Of a stretch of DNA of 64,000 bases, positions 8,532-18,329 are shown in pieces. The DNA comes from an uncultured beta proteobacterium (GTDB lineage Bacteria > Pseudomonadota > Gammaproteobacteria > Burkholderiales > Burkholderiaceae). The stretch lies in NCBI GenBank assembly GCA_903875135.1, contig CAIQUZ010000014.1:1-64000 (forward strand). Direction: 5' to 3'. Every line of letters starts with the position of its first letter. Position 1 is the first letter of the stretch. The notes under the pieces were generated by a model. That model made no database searches. It was not told the DNA's origin and saw only the letters and a list, made by a program, of their open reading frames with translations. A program made the translations under genes and the position numbers.

Positions 8532-9893
8532 TCGACAAAATCATCCGAAATCCCTTCCCAAGACAATTCTTCAGTTGATACTTTCCCTTTTGTTAGCTGG
8601 CTCAGAACTGTTGCTCCGTATATCCATTCCTTTCATGGAAAAACTTTTGTCATTGCCTTTGCGGGAGAGTTAGCTACCGATAGCGAGTTAGAAAATCTCG
8701 TGGAAGACATTGCCATGCTGCATGCCATGGGTATGAACATTGTGTTAGTCCATGGTTCACGCCCACAAATTCAAGAACAACTCGCCCTGCACTCCATCGC
8801 TCCTAAATATGGTGCGGGCCAAATGCTGGGTTATCGGATTACCGATAGAGAGACTATGGAGTGCGTGAAAGAAGCTGTGGGCGAATTACGCTTAGATATC
8901 GAGGCTTGCTTTAGTCAAGGCTTACCCAATACACCGATGGCTGGTTCAAGAATTTCTGTCATTTCTGGTAACTTTATTACCGCAAGGCCTGTTGGCATTG
9001 TGGAAGGTGTCGATTATATGAACACAGGTCTAGTCCGTAAGGTAGATGCTGAATCCATCAAAATGTCACTGAATCACAACAAAATTGTTTTGCTCTCTCC
9101 ACTAGGCTTTTCGCCTACTGGACAAGCGTTTAATCTTGCCTATGAGGATGTTGCTTGCGCAACCGCGACTGCCTTAAAAGCGGACAAACTGATCTTCTTA
9201 TCAAGCGTACATGCCCTAAAAAATCAAGATGGTGAACATATTGCTGAGATTTCTTTACCAGACTTGGCACCTTATATTAATGATGGTGGCTTACCCCCTG
9301 GCGAACTCCGCTCTTTGCTCGTCACTGCGGCAAAAGCCGTGAAATTGGGTGTCAACCGTGTCCACCTATTACCTCACAATCGCGACGGAGCGGTCCTCGA
9401 AGAACTCTTTACTCACGATGGTGTTGGAACGATGATTGTTGCCTCTGATATTGAAAACCTGCGCGAGGCCAACATGGATGATGTGGGGGGGATTCTTCAA
9501 ATTATTTCTCCACTAGAAGATCAAGGTGTTCTCGCGCCAAGGGGAAGAACCGTCATAGAACGTGATATCTCTAATTTTTCGGTGATCGAACACGATCAAG
9601 TGATCTTTGGTTGCGCCGCACTTTTCCCATTTTCTAACTCTATGGGCGAGCTAGCTTGTTTAGCCGTCGACGAGAATACCCAAGGCGTTGGTGATGGAGA
9701 GCGTTTACTCAAAAGGGTTGAAGCTCGAGCAAAAGATTTAGGTATGAAAAAACTCTTTGTTTTAACCACTAGAACAGAACACTGGTTTTTAAAGCGTGGC
9801 TTTGTGAAGGGCTCGGTTGATGAGCTGCCCAAAGAAAGAAAGTCACATTACAACTGGGACCGTAAATCCATGGTACTCATCAAAAACTTGTAA
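8529..9893 (+). CDS. argA: Amino-acid N-acetyltransferase (N-acetylglutamate synthase)
   Basis: The 454-residue protein catalyses the first step of arginine synthesis, acetylation of glutamate. An amino-acid-kinase-like domain (about 35-290) has FVIAFAGEL and VHGSRPQI, and a GNAT domain (about 310-450) has the acetyl-CoA loop QGVGDGERLL. This two-domain layout is that of classical ArgA. The chosen ATG leaves an N-terminal extension of about 20 residues before the conserved FVSWLRTVAPYI; the next Met is too far inside. It has no Shine-Dalgarno sequence. yggX follows 56 bases later. Confidence 0.93.
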   Translation: MSTKSSEIPSQDNSSVDTFPFVSWLRTVAPYIHSFHGKTFVIAFAGELATDSELENLVEDIAMLHAMGMNIVLVHGSRPQIQEQLALHSIAPKYGAGQMLGYRITDRETMECVKEAVGELRLDIEACFSQGLPNTPMAGSRISVISGNFITARPVGIVEGVDYMNTGLVRKVDAESIKMSLNHNKIVLLSPLGFSPTGQAFNLAYEDVACATATALKADKLIFLSSVHALKNQDGEHIAEISLPDLAPYINDGGLPPGELRSLLVTAAKAVKLGVNRVHLLPHNRDGAVLEELFTHDGVGTMIVASDIENLREANMDDVGGILQIISPLEDQGVLAPRGRTVIERDISNFSVIEHDQVIFGCAALFPFSNSMGELACLAVDENTQGVGDGERLLKRVEARAKDLGMKKLFVLTTRTEHWFLKRGFVKGSVDELPKERKSHYNWDRKSMVLIKNL

Positions 9894-9949
9894 AGTTTCT
9901 ATAATAAGTCTTACCTTACATTTCAAATTAAAGAAAGAATAAGCTTCCT

Positions 9950-10222
9950 ATGACAAGAATGGTTCAATGCATTAAACTCAATAAAGAGGCCGAAGGACTG
10001 GCATTTGCGCCCGTCCCAGGTGAATTAGGTAAAAGAATCTGGCAAAACGTTTCTAAAGAAGCATGGGCTGATTGGTTAAAGCAACAAACGATGTTGATTA
10101 ACGAAAATCGTTTGAATATGGCCGATGCAAGGGCTAGACAGTACTTACTCAAACAAACTGAGAAATTTTTCTTTGGCGAAGGCGCTGACACTGCGTCAGG
10201 ATTTGTCCCGCCCAGTGCCTAA
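9950..10222 (+). CDS. yggX: Fe(2+)-trafficking protein YggX
   Basis: This 90-residue protein has the conserved start [17 protein letters not shown], including the Cys at position 7, and the central [18 protein letters not shown], both typical of the YggX family that protects Fe-S proteins against oxidation and assists iron handling. Length matches the family. It lies downstream of argA on the same strand and its stop overlaps that of the convergent rpiA by four bases. Confidence 0.92.
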   Translation: MTRMVQCIKLNKEAEGLAFAPVPGELGKRIWQNVSKEAWADWLKQQTMLINENRLNMADARARQYLLKQTEKFFFGEGADTASGFVPPSA

Positions 10223-10911
10223 AACTGAATAGTTTCTACGCCATGTTGGCTAGAAACTATCAGCAGTTGCGCTTTGTTCTGCGCAAAAATACCGTTGCAA
10301 ATGACCCCAGGAATTTGATTCAGTTCCATCTCAAGCGCCTTTGGATCAGTAATTTTTAATCCAGATACGTCTAAAATCCAGCCCGCATTATCTGTAACAA
10401 AGTTTTGGCTTGCATCTGTTTTTGATTTACGCAGTCGAACTACTCCGCCAAGCTTTTCTAAATATTGGGTGACTTTTTGACTAGCCAAAGGAATCACTTC
10501 GATCGGTAAAGGGAATTGACCTAAAAGCGCGACTTGTTTAGAAGAGTCGCAAATACAAATAAACACCTTGGCCATCGAGGCAACAATTTTTTCTCTCGTT
10601 AACGCACCGCCACCACCTTTGAGCATCACTCCTTGTGGATTGATTTCATCAGCACCATCGATATACACATCGAGACTGACCACGTTATTAGCGTCTAAAA
10701 CAGTAAATCCTTTTTGGAGTAAACGCTCTGTACTGGCTTGGGAACTCGAGACAACCCCCTTAAAGCTTTTTGCATGAGGGGCAAGAGCCTCAATAAAGAA
10801 ATTTACCGTAGAGCCCGTGCCAATTCCGAGAATCTGGAAAGCTGTCTCATGCTTTAACAAAACATGAACCGCTTCATTCGCGACGAGAGCTTTTTGTTCA
10901 TCTTGGTGCAT
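10219..10911 (-). CDS. rpiA: Ribose-5-phosphate isomerase A
   Basis: At 230 residues it has the RpiA signatures: [11 protein letters not shown] near residue 35, YIDGADEIN near 85 (catalytic Asp residues) and [12 protein letters not shown] near 100. It interconverts ribose 5-phosphate and ribulose 5-phosphate in the non-oxidative pentose phosphate pathway. The transaldolase gene, of the same pathway, begins just upstream on the opposite strand, so the two diverge from a region of about 80 bases. Confidence 0.95.
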   Translation of the reverse strand: MHQDEQKALVANEAVHVLLKHETAFQILGIGTGSTVNFFIEALAPHAKSFKGVVSSSQASTERLLQKGFTVLDANNVVSLDVYIDGADEINPQGVMLKGGGGALTREKIVASMAKVFICICDSSKQVALLGQFPLPIEVIPLASQKVTQYLEKLGGVVRLRKSKTDASQNFVTDNAGWILDVSGLKITDPKALEMELNQIPGVICNGIFAQNKAQLLIVSSQHGVETIQF

Positions 10912-10994
10912 TAGGGTATTCCTGAGATTGTTGTCATGTCATTTTAATCGTATTTCATCTGACCTTAACACGAATCGCTATTAAAATGATTTGT

Positions 10995-11939
10995 ATGAAT
11001 TTACTAGAACAAATGAAAAAATATACCTTCATGGTTGCCGATACGGGCGACTTTGAGCGGATACAAGTCTACCAGCCGAAAGACGCTACAACGAACCCTA
11101 CTCTGATTCTTAGAGCAGCGAAATTGCCCGCCTATCAAAACATTATTCAAGAAGTGAAAGCCAACTTTACAGATGCTTCACTCGATGACAAAATGGACCA
11201 ATTACTAGTTCGCTTTGGAATGGAAATATTGCAGGTCGTTCCGGGCCGAGTCTCAACAGAAATTGATGCTGAACTCTCATTTAATATTGAAGACTCTGTC
11301 ACAAGAGCACGCAAGATCATCGATCTTTATAAAAAAAATGGAGTTCCAACAGATCGGGTCCTCATTAAAATCGCTGCAACGTGGGAGGGTATCCAGTCAG
11401 CGAAAATATTAGAAACCGAAGGTATCCATTGCAATCTCACCTTGGTATTTAATCTGCCACAAGCTGTGGCCTGCGCAGAAGCAAGAGTCAAGCTCATCTC
11501 GCCATTTGTTGGACGCATCACGGATTGGTACAAAAATTCACTAGGGTCTGATTGGAGTGCCATAACGATGTCCGGCCCTAATGATCCCGGTGTTCAATCA
11601 GTGAAAGCCATTTATAACTATCTTAAGCATCACGATTTTAAAACAGAAATTATGGGCGCTAGTTTTAGAAATATCGAACAAATCACTGCACTAGCTGGAT
11701 GTGATCTTTTGACCATTAGCCCTGAGCTTTTGGAGGAGTTACAAAATACCCAAGGTGAAGTGAAAGAACAGATCAGTTTCTTAGCGGCTAAAAATATGAC
11801 TATTGACCCAATCAAAGTGGACGAAAAGTCGTTTCGTGAGCTGATGAATGATGATCCAATGGCGACTGAAAAACTCGCTGAAGGCATCCGTAACTTCAAA
11901 AAAGATATCGACCTGCTAGCCGAATTATTAGATAGCTAA
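10995..11939 (+). CDS. tal: Transaldolase
   Basis: A 314-residue protein of the TalB type. VADTGDFERI near the start, NPTLILRAA, the catalytic-lysine region RVLIKIAATWEGI and MGASFRN are all present. It transfers dihydroxyacetone units in the pentose phosphate pathway. I prefer the second ATG because it gives the same spacing to VADTGD as E. coli TalB; the ATG nine bases earlier is possible. Neither has a clear ribosome binding site. It ends four bases before the convergent rlmB stop. Confidence 0.95.
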   Translation: MNLLEQMKKYTFMVADTGDFERIQVYQPKDATTNPTLILRAAKLPAYQNIIQEVKANFTDASLDDKMDQLLVRFGMEILQVVPGRVSTEIDAELSFNIEDSVTRARKIIDLYKKNGVPTDRVLIKIAATWEGIQSAKILETEGIHCNLTLVFNLPQAVACAEARVKLISPFVGRITDWYKNSLGSDWSAITMSGPNDPGVQSVKAIYNYLKHHDFKTEIMGASFRNIEQITALAGCDLLTISPELLEELQNTQGEVKEQISFLAAKNMTIDPIKVDEKSFRELMNDDPMATEKLAEGIRNFKKDIDLLAELLDS

Positions 11940-11943
11940 TACC

Positions 11944-12693
11944 TTACTTCGACTGAACGATACGTTGTCTTGCCGCCTCATATAAACACACCCCACTAGC
12001 AACAGAGACATTTAAACTTTCTACGCCACCATACATGGGGATGCTGACAAGTTCATCACAGGTCTCTTTTGTTAAACGTCGCATACCTTCCCCTTCGGCG
12101 CCCATCACAATCGCAATCGGACCACTCAGATCAATGTCGTATAAGGTTTTTTCCGCTTCTTCTGAAGTTCCAATGAGCCACACCCCCGCATCTTGCAACT
12201 CGCGCATCGCTCTCGCTAAATTGGTGACCGCCACAAAAGGCATTGTTTCAGCAGCGCCACTTGCAACCTTACTCACAGTACTATTGAGCTGCGCTGAGCG
12301 ATCCTTAGGAACAATAATGGCATCGGCACCAGCACCATCCGCCACCCTTAAACAAGCCCCAAGATTATGGGGATCCGTGACACCATCCAAAATCAATAAC
12401 AAGGGTTTTTTATTACCAATGCTGTCAAGTAACTCGGCAATATTGCGTGCTAAAGAGGCTGGCTCAGCAAAAGCAACAACGCCTTGATGACGATCATGCC
12501 CTGCCAATTGGCGCAAACGTTCCGTATCTGCAAGATGTAATTTACGACCTATCGTGGCTTGCGCCGTCTCGACAAAATCTTTCATCCGTCGATCTCGCCG
12601 CGCAGCATCATAGTAGACGGTTTTCAGACTATCTGGAGCTTGACGCATTCTGGCAACAATGGCATGGAACCCCACCAATATTTGTTGCTCCAT
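11944..12693 (-). CDS. rlmB: 23S rRNA (guanosine-2251-2'-O)-methyltransferase RlmB
   Basis: This 249-residue SpoU-family protein has an N-terminal substrate-binding domain and a C-terminal trefoil-knot methyltransferase domain with [24 protein letters not shown] and [10 protein letters not shown]. It 2'-O-methylates G2251 in the ribosomal P-site region. The ATG overlaps the rnr stop as TAATG, the common rnr-rlmB pairing, so the genes are probably co-transcribed and translationally coupled. Confidence 0.95.
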   Translation of the reverse strand: MEQQILVGFHAIVARMRQAPDSLKTVYYDAARRDRRMKDFVETAQATIGRKLHLADTERLRQLAGHDRHQGVVAFAEPASLARNIAELLDSIGNKKPLLLILDGVTDPHNLGACLRVADGAGADAIIVPKDRSAQLNSTVSKVASGAAETMPFVAVTNLARAMRELQDAGVWLIGTSEEAEKTLYDIDLSGPIAIVMGAEGEGMRRLTKETCDELVSIPMYGGVESLNVSVASGVCLYEAARQRIVQSK

Positions 12694-15038
12694 TAATGGC
12701 GGCCTCTCAATTTAGCACGTGACTCTGAGGATGTTTTTTCAGCTGCCTGAGTGCGCTTCGCATTACTTTTTGACTTCGGCTTATGACCAGCCCTAGATGT
12801 TGCTGGTTTTTTCGACGCAGCACCTCGTCCTGGTTGAGGCGATTTTTCTGGAGGACGCGTATGCTTTGAGGCAGCCTTCTTATTGGGTTTACCCGTTTCA
12901 TCCATGGTGATTGGTGATGTAAATCGGCTTCGTTCTAACGTGTTTTTTACGAGGCTGAATTCAATTTTTCTTGCATCTAAATCTACTCGACTCACCAACA
13001 CATGTACCCGATCACCCAAGCGATAACGAATTCCCGTTCTCTCACCACGCAACTCTTGACGGACTTCATCGTATTGATAATAGTCCCCACCAAGTTCCGA
13101 GATATGAATTAAACCCTCGACAAATAAAGTCTCTAACTGAACAAATAGTCCAAATGTTGTTGCGCCAGTAATCGTTCCGGCAAATTCTTGCCCCAAACGA
13201 TCACGCATAAAGTAGCACTTTAACCAAGACTCGACATCACGTGAAGCCTCATCCGCCCGACGCTCGTTAGCAGAGCAGTGCACCCCTAGCTGAGCCCATG
13301 CGGCCATATCCACGCCATCGCTCGCCGTTTTTTTTCTACCCTTAGTTGGCGCATCCAATTGCTCATCCGCTAAATTTTTCTTCACCAAAGCAGCATTGAC
13401 ACGCCCAGGCCCATTTTTCGGCATGGCTAAATTGAGCGGCACTTCCTCAGGAATACTTGGTTTATAGTTCTTTTTAGCCAAAATGGCTTTAATTACGCGA
13501 TGCACCAATAAATCCGGATAACGACGAATCGGGCTCGTAAAGTGGGTATACGCTGGATAAGATAAGCCGAAGTGTCCTAAATTTTCGGGTTGATAAACCG
13601 CTTGCTGCATCGACCGAAGAATCACAGTTTGCAACATATTGGCATCTGGACGCGCTTTAATGGCTTGAATGAGTTTGGCGTAATCCATAGGATGTGGTTT
13701 AGTACCACCCTCCAAGGTTAAACCAGCTGACCTTAAAACATCGCGTAGTGCATTGACTTTTTCGGTAGTGGGCTCACCATGCACCCGGAACAATGAGGTA
13801 TGGTTCTTTGATCCTATGAAATTCGCTGCACACACGTTCGCAACTAACATGCACTCTTCAATCAGCCGGTGAGCATCATTACGTACTCTTGGTTCGATTC
13901 TCTCAATCTTACCGAACTCATTACTAATAATTTGCGTTTCTGTCGTATCAAAATCAATAGCCCCACGTTTTTCACGTGAAACTTTTAATACCTGAAAAAG
14001 CTTATATAAGTTTTGCAAAAGCGGACGCAGTTTTTCATGTCTAGCCGCTTCAGGTCCTTTGGTATTACTCAGAATCTCCCACACCGTATTGTAGGTAAAC
14101 CTTTGCACAGAGTGCATTAACCCGGGGTAAAACTGATACGCCTGTACCATCCCTTTATGATCAACGACCGCATCGCAAACCATACATAAACGATCAACGT
14201 CTGGCTTAAGAGAACATAAGCCATTGGAAATCTTTTCTGGTAACATCGGAATAACACGCCGCGGGAAGTACACCGAGGTACCACGACGGATCGCGTCTGA
14301 GTCTAATGGATGTCCAGGCTTGACATAATGCGAAACATCAGCAATTGCAACAATTAAGCGGAAAGCCTTCGCCCCTTTAAACGTGACAGGTTCGCAGTAA
14401 ACTGCATCGTCGAAATCGCGGGCATCTTCGCCATCAATCGTGACTAACGGAATGTCACGCAAATCTACTCGGCCCTCGAGATCATCCTCACAGACCACGT
14501 CCGGCAATGCTGCAGCTTCTTTCATGGTCGCTTGCGAAAATTCATGAGGCACACCATATTTTCGTACAGCGATTTCGATTTCCATCCCAGGATCATCAAT
14601 TTCACCAAGAACTTCAACCACTCGCCCAACAGCTTGGCGATAACTATCTGGATAATCGATGATTTCACAGGAAACCACCTGACCTAATTTAGCGTTTAAA
14701 TGCCCTTTAGGGGGAATTAAAATGTCATGAGAAATCCGTTTATCTTCAGGAGCCACGATGAGCACTCCATTCTCATTGAGTAAGCGTCCGATCACATGCC
14801 GTGTTGCGCGTTCCAACACTTCCGTAATTTGTCCCTCAGGACGGCCTTTACGGTCATTACCAAGGACTCGAACAGTAACGCGATCACCATGCATCACACG
14901 GGTCATTTCACGTTCGGAGAGAAATATATCTAATTGACCATCATCTGGGATCACAAATCCGAAACCGTCACGGTGCCCCTGAACTGTTCCTATACGATCT
15001 TCTTTTTTTTCTTGGGGTGCTGCTTGAAGTTTTATCAT
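12693..15038 (-). CDS. rnr: Ribonuclease R lacking the N-terminal winged-helix domain
   Basis: The 781-residue exoribonuclease starts almost directly in the first cold-shock domain ([13 protein letters not shown] at about residue 18). It continues through the RNB catalytic domain with [11 protein letters not shown] and [13 protein letters not shown], an S1 domain (about 640-715) and a Lys/Arg/Ser-rich tail of about 60 residues. In E. coli and Burkholderia-type enzymes a helix-turn-helix domain of some 70-80 residues precedes the cold-shock domains. Here an in-frame stop lies a few codons upstream and no alternative start exists. Function as a processive 3'-5' RNase should remain. Confidence 0.93.
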   Translation of the reverse strand: MIKLQAAPQEKKEDRIGTVQGHRDGFGFVIPDDGQLDIFLSEREMTRVMHGDRVTVRVLGNDRKGRPEGQITEVLERATRHVIGRLLNENGVLIVAPEDKRISHDILIPPKGHLNAKLGQVVSCEIIDYPDSYRQAVGRVVEVLGEIDDPGMEIEIAVRKYGVPHEFSQATMKEAAALPDVVCEDDLEGRVDLRDIPLVTIDGEDARDFDDAVYCEPVTFKGAKAFRLIVAIADVSHYVKPGHPLDSDAIRRGTSVYFPRRVIPMLPEKISNGLCSLKPDVDRLCMVCDAVVDHKGMVQAYQFYPGLMHSVQRFTYNTVWEILSNTKGPEAARHEKLRPLLQNLYKLFQVLKVSREKRGAIDFDTTETQIISNEFGKIERIEPRVRNDAHRLIEECMLVANVCAANFIGSKNHTSLFRVHGEPTTEKVNALRDVLRSAGLTLEGGTKPHPMDYAKLIQAIKARPDANMLQTVILRSMQQAVYQPENLGHFGLSYPAYTHFTSPIRRYPDLLVHRVIKAILAKKNYKPSIPEEVPLNLAMPKNGPGRVNAALVKKNLADEQLDAPTKGRKKTASDGVDMAAWAQLGVHCSANERRADEASRDVESWLKCYFMRDRLGQEFAGTITGATTFGLFVQLETLFVEGLIHISELGGDYYQYDEVRQELRGERTGIRYRLGDRVHVLVSRVDLDARKIEFSLVKNTLERSRFTSPITMDETGKPNKKAASKHTRPPEKSPQPGRGAASKKPATSRAGHKPKSKSNAKRTQAAEKTSSESRAKLRGRH

Positions 15039-15104
15039 GTCTTTACTGGTTTTATCAAAAAAATACGACTATAACTCTAATTTAACTCATTTAAAAAGAC
15101 ATAC

Positions 15105-15527
15105 ATGAAACCTAAGCTAGTTTTAGATACAAATATCCTTTTAGACCTTTTTTATTTTAAAGATCAAAGTGTCAATGAGTTATTAAACAGCCTTGTGCAA
15201 GAGCAAATTACAGCTTATACCTGTTCTGATATTTGGGCCGAACTAGAAGAGGTTTTAGCAAGAAAACCATTTGATCAAAGTTTTGATCAAATTAAAGCCA
15301 TTAGAGATACCAATAGTTCACTATTTGAGTGGCTAACCCCTGTGGGAAAAAAGTCTGGCATTAAATGTTCAGACCCCGACGATCAAATCTTTATCGAGTT
15401 GGCGCTGACTGTCGCACCCTGTATGTTGATTACGAAGGATAATGACCTGCTTAGACTCAGCAAAAGATTACTTCAAGTGAATATCAACACCCTAAAAGTC
15501 TTTAAGATGGATTTGCTTACTCTATAA
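15105..15527 (+). CDS. PIN-domain putative endoribonuclease
   Basis: A 140-residue single-domain protein with the PIN acidic set: LVLDTNILLDLF (Asp 8), SDIWAELEEVL, SDPDDQIFIELAL and LITKDNDLL. The length and layout match the family often annotated as putative toxin-antitoxin toxin, PIN family. No small antitoxin-like gene lies beside it on either side: rnr is divergent, 66 bases away, and the downstream gene is convergent. A toxin role is therefore not supported by context and a standalone RNase role is equally possible. Confidence 0.75.
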   Translation: MKPKLVLDTNILLDLFYFKDQSVNELLNSLVQEQITAYTCSDIWAELEEVLARKPFDQSFDQIKAIRDTNSSLFEWLTPVGKKSGIKCSDPDDQIFIELALTVAPCMLITKDNDLLRLSKRLLQVNINTLKVFKMDLLTL

Positions 15528-15532
15528 CGGAT

Positions 15533-16258
15533 TTAAGCTTTTGTATCGAGCAAAGAACCTGTGCTCTGGATAGACGTCACATTCTGACTCATTAAATTTT
15601 GGCTCATTTTGTCAATGAAGGATGACAATTGAGCAGCATTGACAGAATTAGTAGCAGAAGCATTAGAGCCAGAATTCAGTGAAGTCATTAAAGAGGCAAA
15701 GGAGGCTTTTAAACCGTCCAGAGATACTTGTGAGCTAGTAGTACTCGACTTCACCGCAGCTGACAATGAGTTGAGGCGAAGTGGCAAACTATTGATGTAA
15801 TTCCCATTATTGCCAGATATTGATGGTGAAAGCGGCGTTAACCCCCCAGAAGGGGCAGTGCCAGAACTGAGGGCCGATGATTTAGCCGCTGTAGGTGATG
15901 AACTGGCATTTAAATTCTGAAATAATGCATAGGTAAAGGCCTGTAATGCGCTTGTTGCATCATTTGAAGAAAGTTGATTTTGAATCGGATTATTAAATGC
16001 TACTTGAGTTTGTGGAACATTTGCAGAACTAGAAGCGGTACTTTGAGTATTGGAGCTCGAAGTGGATGGCAAATTAATTTGGCTTAAGGTTTGAAAAAAT
16101 GCGGATAACACAGGACTACTTGCTGCAGGTTGCACCGCATAATTACTAACAGCGCTCGTTGGAGTCGTATCAGCAGTCTTGTTCGTGCTACTTAAAATAG
16201 CACCATAGGTATTTTGAATGGTTGATGACGCTACTTGCATCGGGTTCTGTAAGATCAT
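15533..16258 (-). CDS. Ser/Asn/Ala/Thr-rich protein of unknown function, paralogue of the divergent neighbour
   Basis: I do not recognise a named family. The 241-residue product (ATG with GGA upstream; a TTG 16 codons earlier is possible) has no signal peptide, no membrane segment, no Cys and no Trp. Short hydrophobic blocks at about 50-58, 105-116, 156-169, 179-194 and 211-222 are separated by Ser/Thr/Asn linkers, ending GSLLDTKA. The divergent gene encodes a protein with the same block order and the ending GNLLSTAA, so the two look like diverged paralogues. The composition suggests an extracellular or largely disordered protein, but export is unproven. Confidence 0.7.
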   Translation of the reverse strand: MILQNPMQVASSTIQNTYGAILSSTNKTADTTPTSAVSNYAVQPAASSPVLSAFFQTLSQINLPSTSSSNTQSTASSSANVPQTQVAFNNPIQNQLSSNDATSALQAFTYALFQNLNASSSPTAAKSSALSSGTAPSGGLTPLSPSISGNNGNYINSLPLRLNSLSAAVKSSTTSSQVSLDGLKASFASLMTSLNSGSNASATNSVNAAQLSSFIDKMSQNLMSQNVTSIQSTGSLLDTKA

Positions 16259-16464
16259 TTTATTTTCCAATCCGAATTTATCCTCATACCTCTTTAACGA
16301 CAACAAACTGAAGAACTTAAGGGGTAAAAAGCGAAAAAAGTTGGAATATTTTCAATTTTTTTTAAAAATATAGTTAATTAGCCTTATTTTTGTCACCTGT
16401 TTCTCCCTTAGAAATCAGAAAAAGTCTCTAAAGTAAGCTTATTCGATCGATTTGGAGATTTTTA

Positions 16465-17025
16465 ATGAATATTGCCGCACTCGCTACAAATATCAACCCG
16501 ATTTCTCAACTGTCGAATATATCTAGTATTGCTAAACTCCCTAGTTCAGATCAGGGTGGAGGCTCTAGCCCCCCACCTATCTCTGGAAAAATGATGCAAT
16601 CCATCATGAAATCTCTATCCTCTATGTCAAGCAAACCCAGCAGCACTTCTGGATCAAATGCCAACATTGGAGAATCCATTCATAGTTTTGTTGATGCTCT
16701 ATTAAACGCAATGCAATCGCAGCAAGGTGGGACTGAATCGTCTTCAGCCGCCCCCGTTTTGCCATCGAACTCTCGCCACCATCAAGGTGGCGTCAGTGGC
16801 ATTGAAGCAGGTTTACAAAATCTTTTAGATGCTATCGGTAGCAATGACTCTGGTCAAACACAAGCATCACCAAGCCTAAAAAATCTCGAACAAAATGCAA
16901 ACAATGTATTCTCATCACTGGGTATCCCAACGGGAGATCAATCTCTGACCCAGTTGATTAATAACGTCAAACAATCCCTTACTGGAACAAGCCCTGTTGG
17001 TAATCTTCTTTCAACAGCCGCCTAA
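16465..17025 (+). CDS. Ser/Gly-rich protein of unknown function, paralogue of the divergent neighbour
   Basis: A 186-residue protein with a good GGAG ribosome binding site. Like its neighbour it lacks Cys, Trp, a signal peptide and membrane segments. Hydrophobic blocks at about 43-52 (MMQSIMKSLS), 71-83 (SIHSFVDALLNAM), 112-124, 137-152 and 161-172 lead to the C-terminal GNLLSTAA. They align in order with those of the 241-residue protein. I recall similar uncharacterised Ser/Gly-rich proteins ending G-x-L-[LV]-x-T-x-A in other proteobacteria, but cannot name a family. The two genes share a 206-base divergent promoter region. Confidence 0.7.
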   Translation: MNIAALATNINPISQLSNISSIAKLPSSDQGGGSSPPPISGKMMQSIMKSLSSMSSKPSSTSGSNANIGESIHSFVDALLNAMQSQQGGTESSSAAPVLPSNSRHHQGGVSGIEAGLQNLLDAIGSNDSGQTQASPSLKNLEQNANNVFSSLGIPTGDQSLTQLINNVKQSLTGTSPVGNLLSTAA

Positions 17026-17069
17026 AGTGGTGTAAATTGAGATAAAATCTTATTTACAGTTTGTTTTAT

Positions 17070-17156
17070 GCCCAGGTGGCGAAATTGGTAGACGCACTAG
17101 CTTCAGGTGCTAGCGATCGTAAGGTTGTGGGGGTTCGAGTCCCTTCCTGGGCACCA
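17070..17156 (+). tRNA. tRNA-Leu (anticodon CAG)
   Basis: The 87-base sequence folds as a class II tRNA: acceptor stem GCCCAGG pairing with CCTGGGC, an anticodon stem CTAGC/GCTAG enclosing TTCAGGT (anticodon CAG, reading CUG), a long variable arm typical of tRNA-Leu, and a T-loop GGGTTCGAGTCCC. The 3' CCA is encoded. It stands alone between a hypothetical gene and a hydrolase gene, with no integrase nearby. Confidence 0.95.
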
Positions 17157-17259
17157 CACTTCAGCATTCTCAAGATGGTATGATTCTAGTCAATGGGATA
17201 GGCAAAACCATGTACCATTGATTTTCAAATGACGATCTCTATTTTCTCAGGCTTAAAAT

Positions 17260-18033
17260 ATGTCTTTTAAAAACTGGCCATTGTCCGCTAAAAGAACACA
17301 TTATTTCCTTATTGCTTTAGTAACCGCATTCACTGTATCTGCCTTTGGTGAAGTTATTGACGTTACCCATTCCAACGATCAACCGACTAGAACCTTACTA
17401 CTTTCAGTAACCAACCCTAAGGCTCTGGTGCTGCTTTATCCGGGCGGTGGTGGGATGCTAAGACTGCAAAGTGACGGCTCAACAAGAAACCTACACACGT
17501 ATGTCAGATCAAAAGATTTATGGGCCCAGTATGGCATTAATGCCGTTTTAGTGGACAGCCCTTATGAACTTGGTGATCTTAGAAGAGGTGACTTACGCTA
17601 TCAGCCTGATCATTTGCAACGTGTCCATGAAGTAATCGATTATTACCAATCTAAGTTTCATGTGCCGATTTGGATTTTTGGACATAGCATGGGTACTTCG
17701 ACTGTGAGCAATTTTTTGAAAAGCCCAGTTGAAAATCAAAAAAAACTTGCTGGCGTGATTATTGCAGGAACCATCCGTTCCGCAGAGATTGATCAACAAG
17801 TGACTATTCCACTACAAGCCATCCATCATGTTTTAGATGCCTGCCCTGGAACTCTTCCTGAAAATTCAAAAAGAATTATTCAAAGCCGCTCACAAAATCT
17901 ACAATCTAAGCTCACTCTCATCGACGGTGGGGTTAGTCAAGGCAATGAGTGTCAAGCTCTAGCCTATCATGGTTTTAACCAAACAGAGCCGCAATTCATC
18001 GACGCTGCAGCTCAATTTATTCTCGGTCAATAA
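17260..18033 (+). CDS. Exported alpha/beta hydrolase
   Basis: The 257-residue protein starts with a signal-like segment (basic KNWPLSAKRTH, hydrophobic to about residue 29) and has the serine hydrolase elbow IFGHSMGTS near residue 145, an oxyanion-like LLYPGGGGM near 58 and a late AYHGFN that could supply the catalytic His. The substrate cannot be told. It is 103 bases downstream of tRNA-Leu and ends 16 bases before a convergent small lipoprotein gene. Confidence 0.75.
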   Translation: MSFKNWPLSAKRTHYFLIALVTAFTVSAFGEVIDVTHSNDQPTRTLLLSVTNPKALVLLYPGGGGMLRLQSDGSTRNLHTYVRSKDLWAQYGINAVLVDSPYELGDLRRGDLRYQPDHLQRVHEVIDYYQSKFHVPIWIFGHSMGTSTVSNFLKSPVENQKKLAGVIIAGTIRSAEIDQQVTIPLQAIHHVLDACPGTLPENSKRIIQSRSQNLQSKLTLIDGGVSQGNECQALAYHGFNQTEPQFIDAAAQFILGQ

Positions 18034-18049
18034 ATCCTCAACAATTGCA

Positions 18050-18259
18050 TTATCTCCATCCGCGATGCCAGCCTCTGTTCTCGTTGAACCATCCCCAACC
18101 TTCGCGAGGATGTTGACGCCAAGCCCAACTATCGCCAGGCATGACATAACGGGGATCGCGATAAGCATGCGGATATACTGGCTCTACTGCACATCCGGAT
18201 AGATTAAAAACCATCACAATCGCCGCAATCAAAGTACTAATACGCACTATTCTTTTCAT
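18050..18259 (-). CDS. Small Trp/Arg/Pro-rich lipoprotein
   Basis: A 69-residue product with a basic start (MKRIVR), a hydrophobic signal segment and a clear lipobox LSGC at about 20-23, so the mature lipoprotein is under 50 residues. The mature part is rich in Trp, Arg, His and Pro (for example GWGWFNENRGWHRGW). A GGAG ribosome binding site precedes the ATG. No family is recognised; small Trp/Arg-rich envelope proteins are common in Burkholderiales. It is 70 bases downstream of another tiny lipoprotein gene. Confidence 0.65.
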   Translation of the reverse strand: MKRIVRISTLIAAIVMVFNLSGCAVEPVYPHAYRDPRYVMPGDSWAWRQHPREGWGWFNENRGWHRGWR

Positions 18260-18329
18260 CTCTAGACTCCAATGGTGTATATAAGTCTATAACGTTTGAG
18301 TGAATAAATAGAATACACAAATCTTGATA

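Noticed and set aside
16433-16458. Sigma-28-like pattern TAAAGTAA ... CGAT before the 186-residue Ser-rich protein
   Set aside because: The spacing is two bases off the flagellar consensus and transcription would start inside the ribosome binding site.
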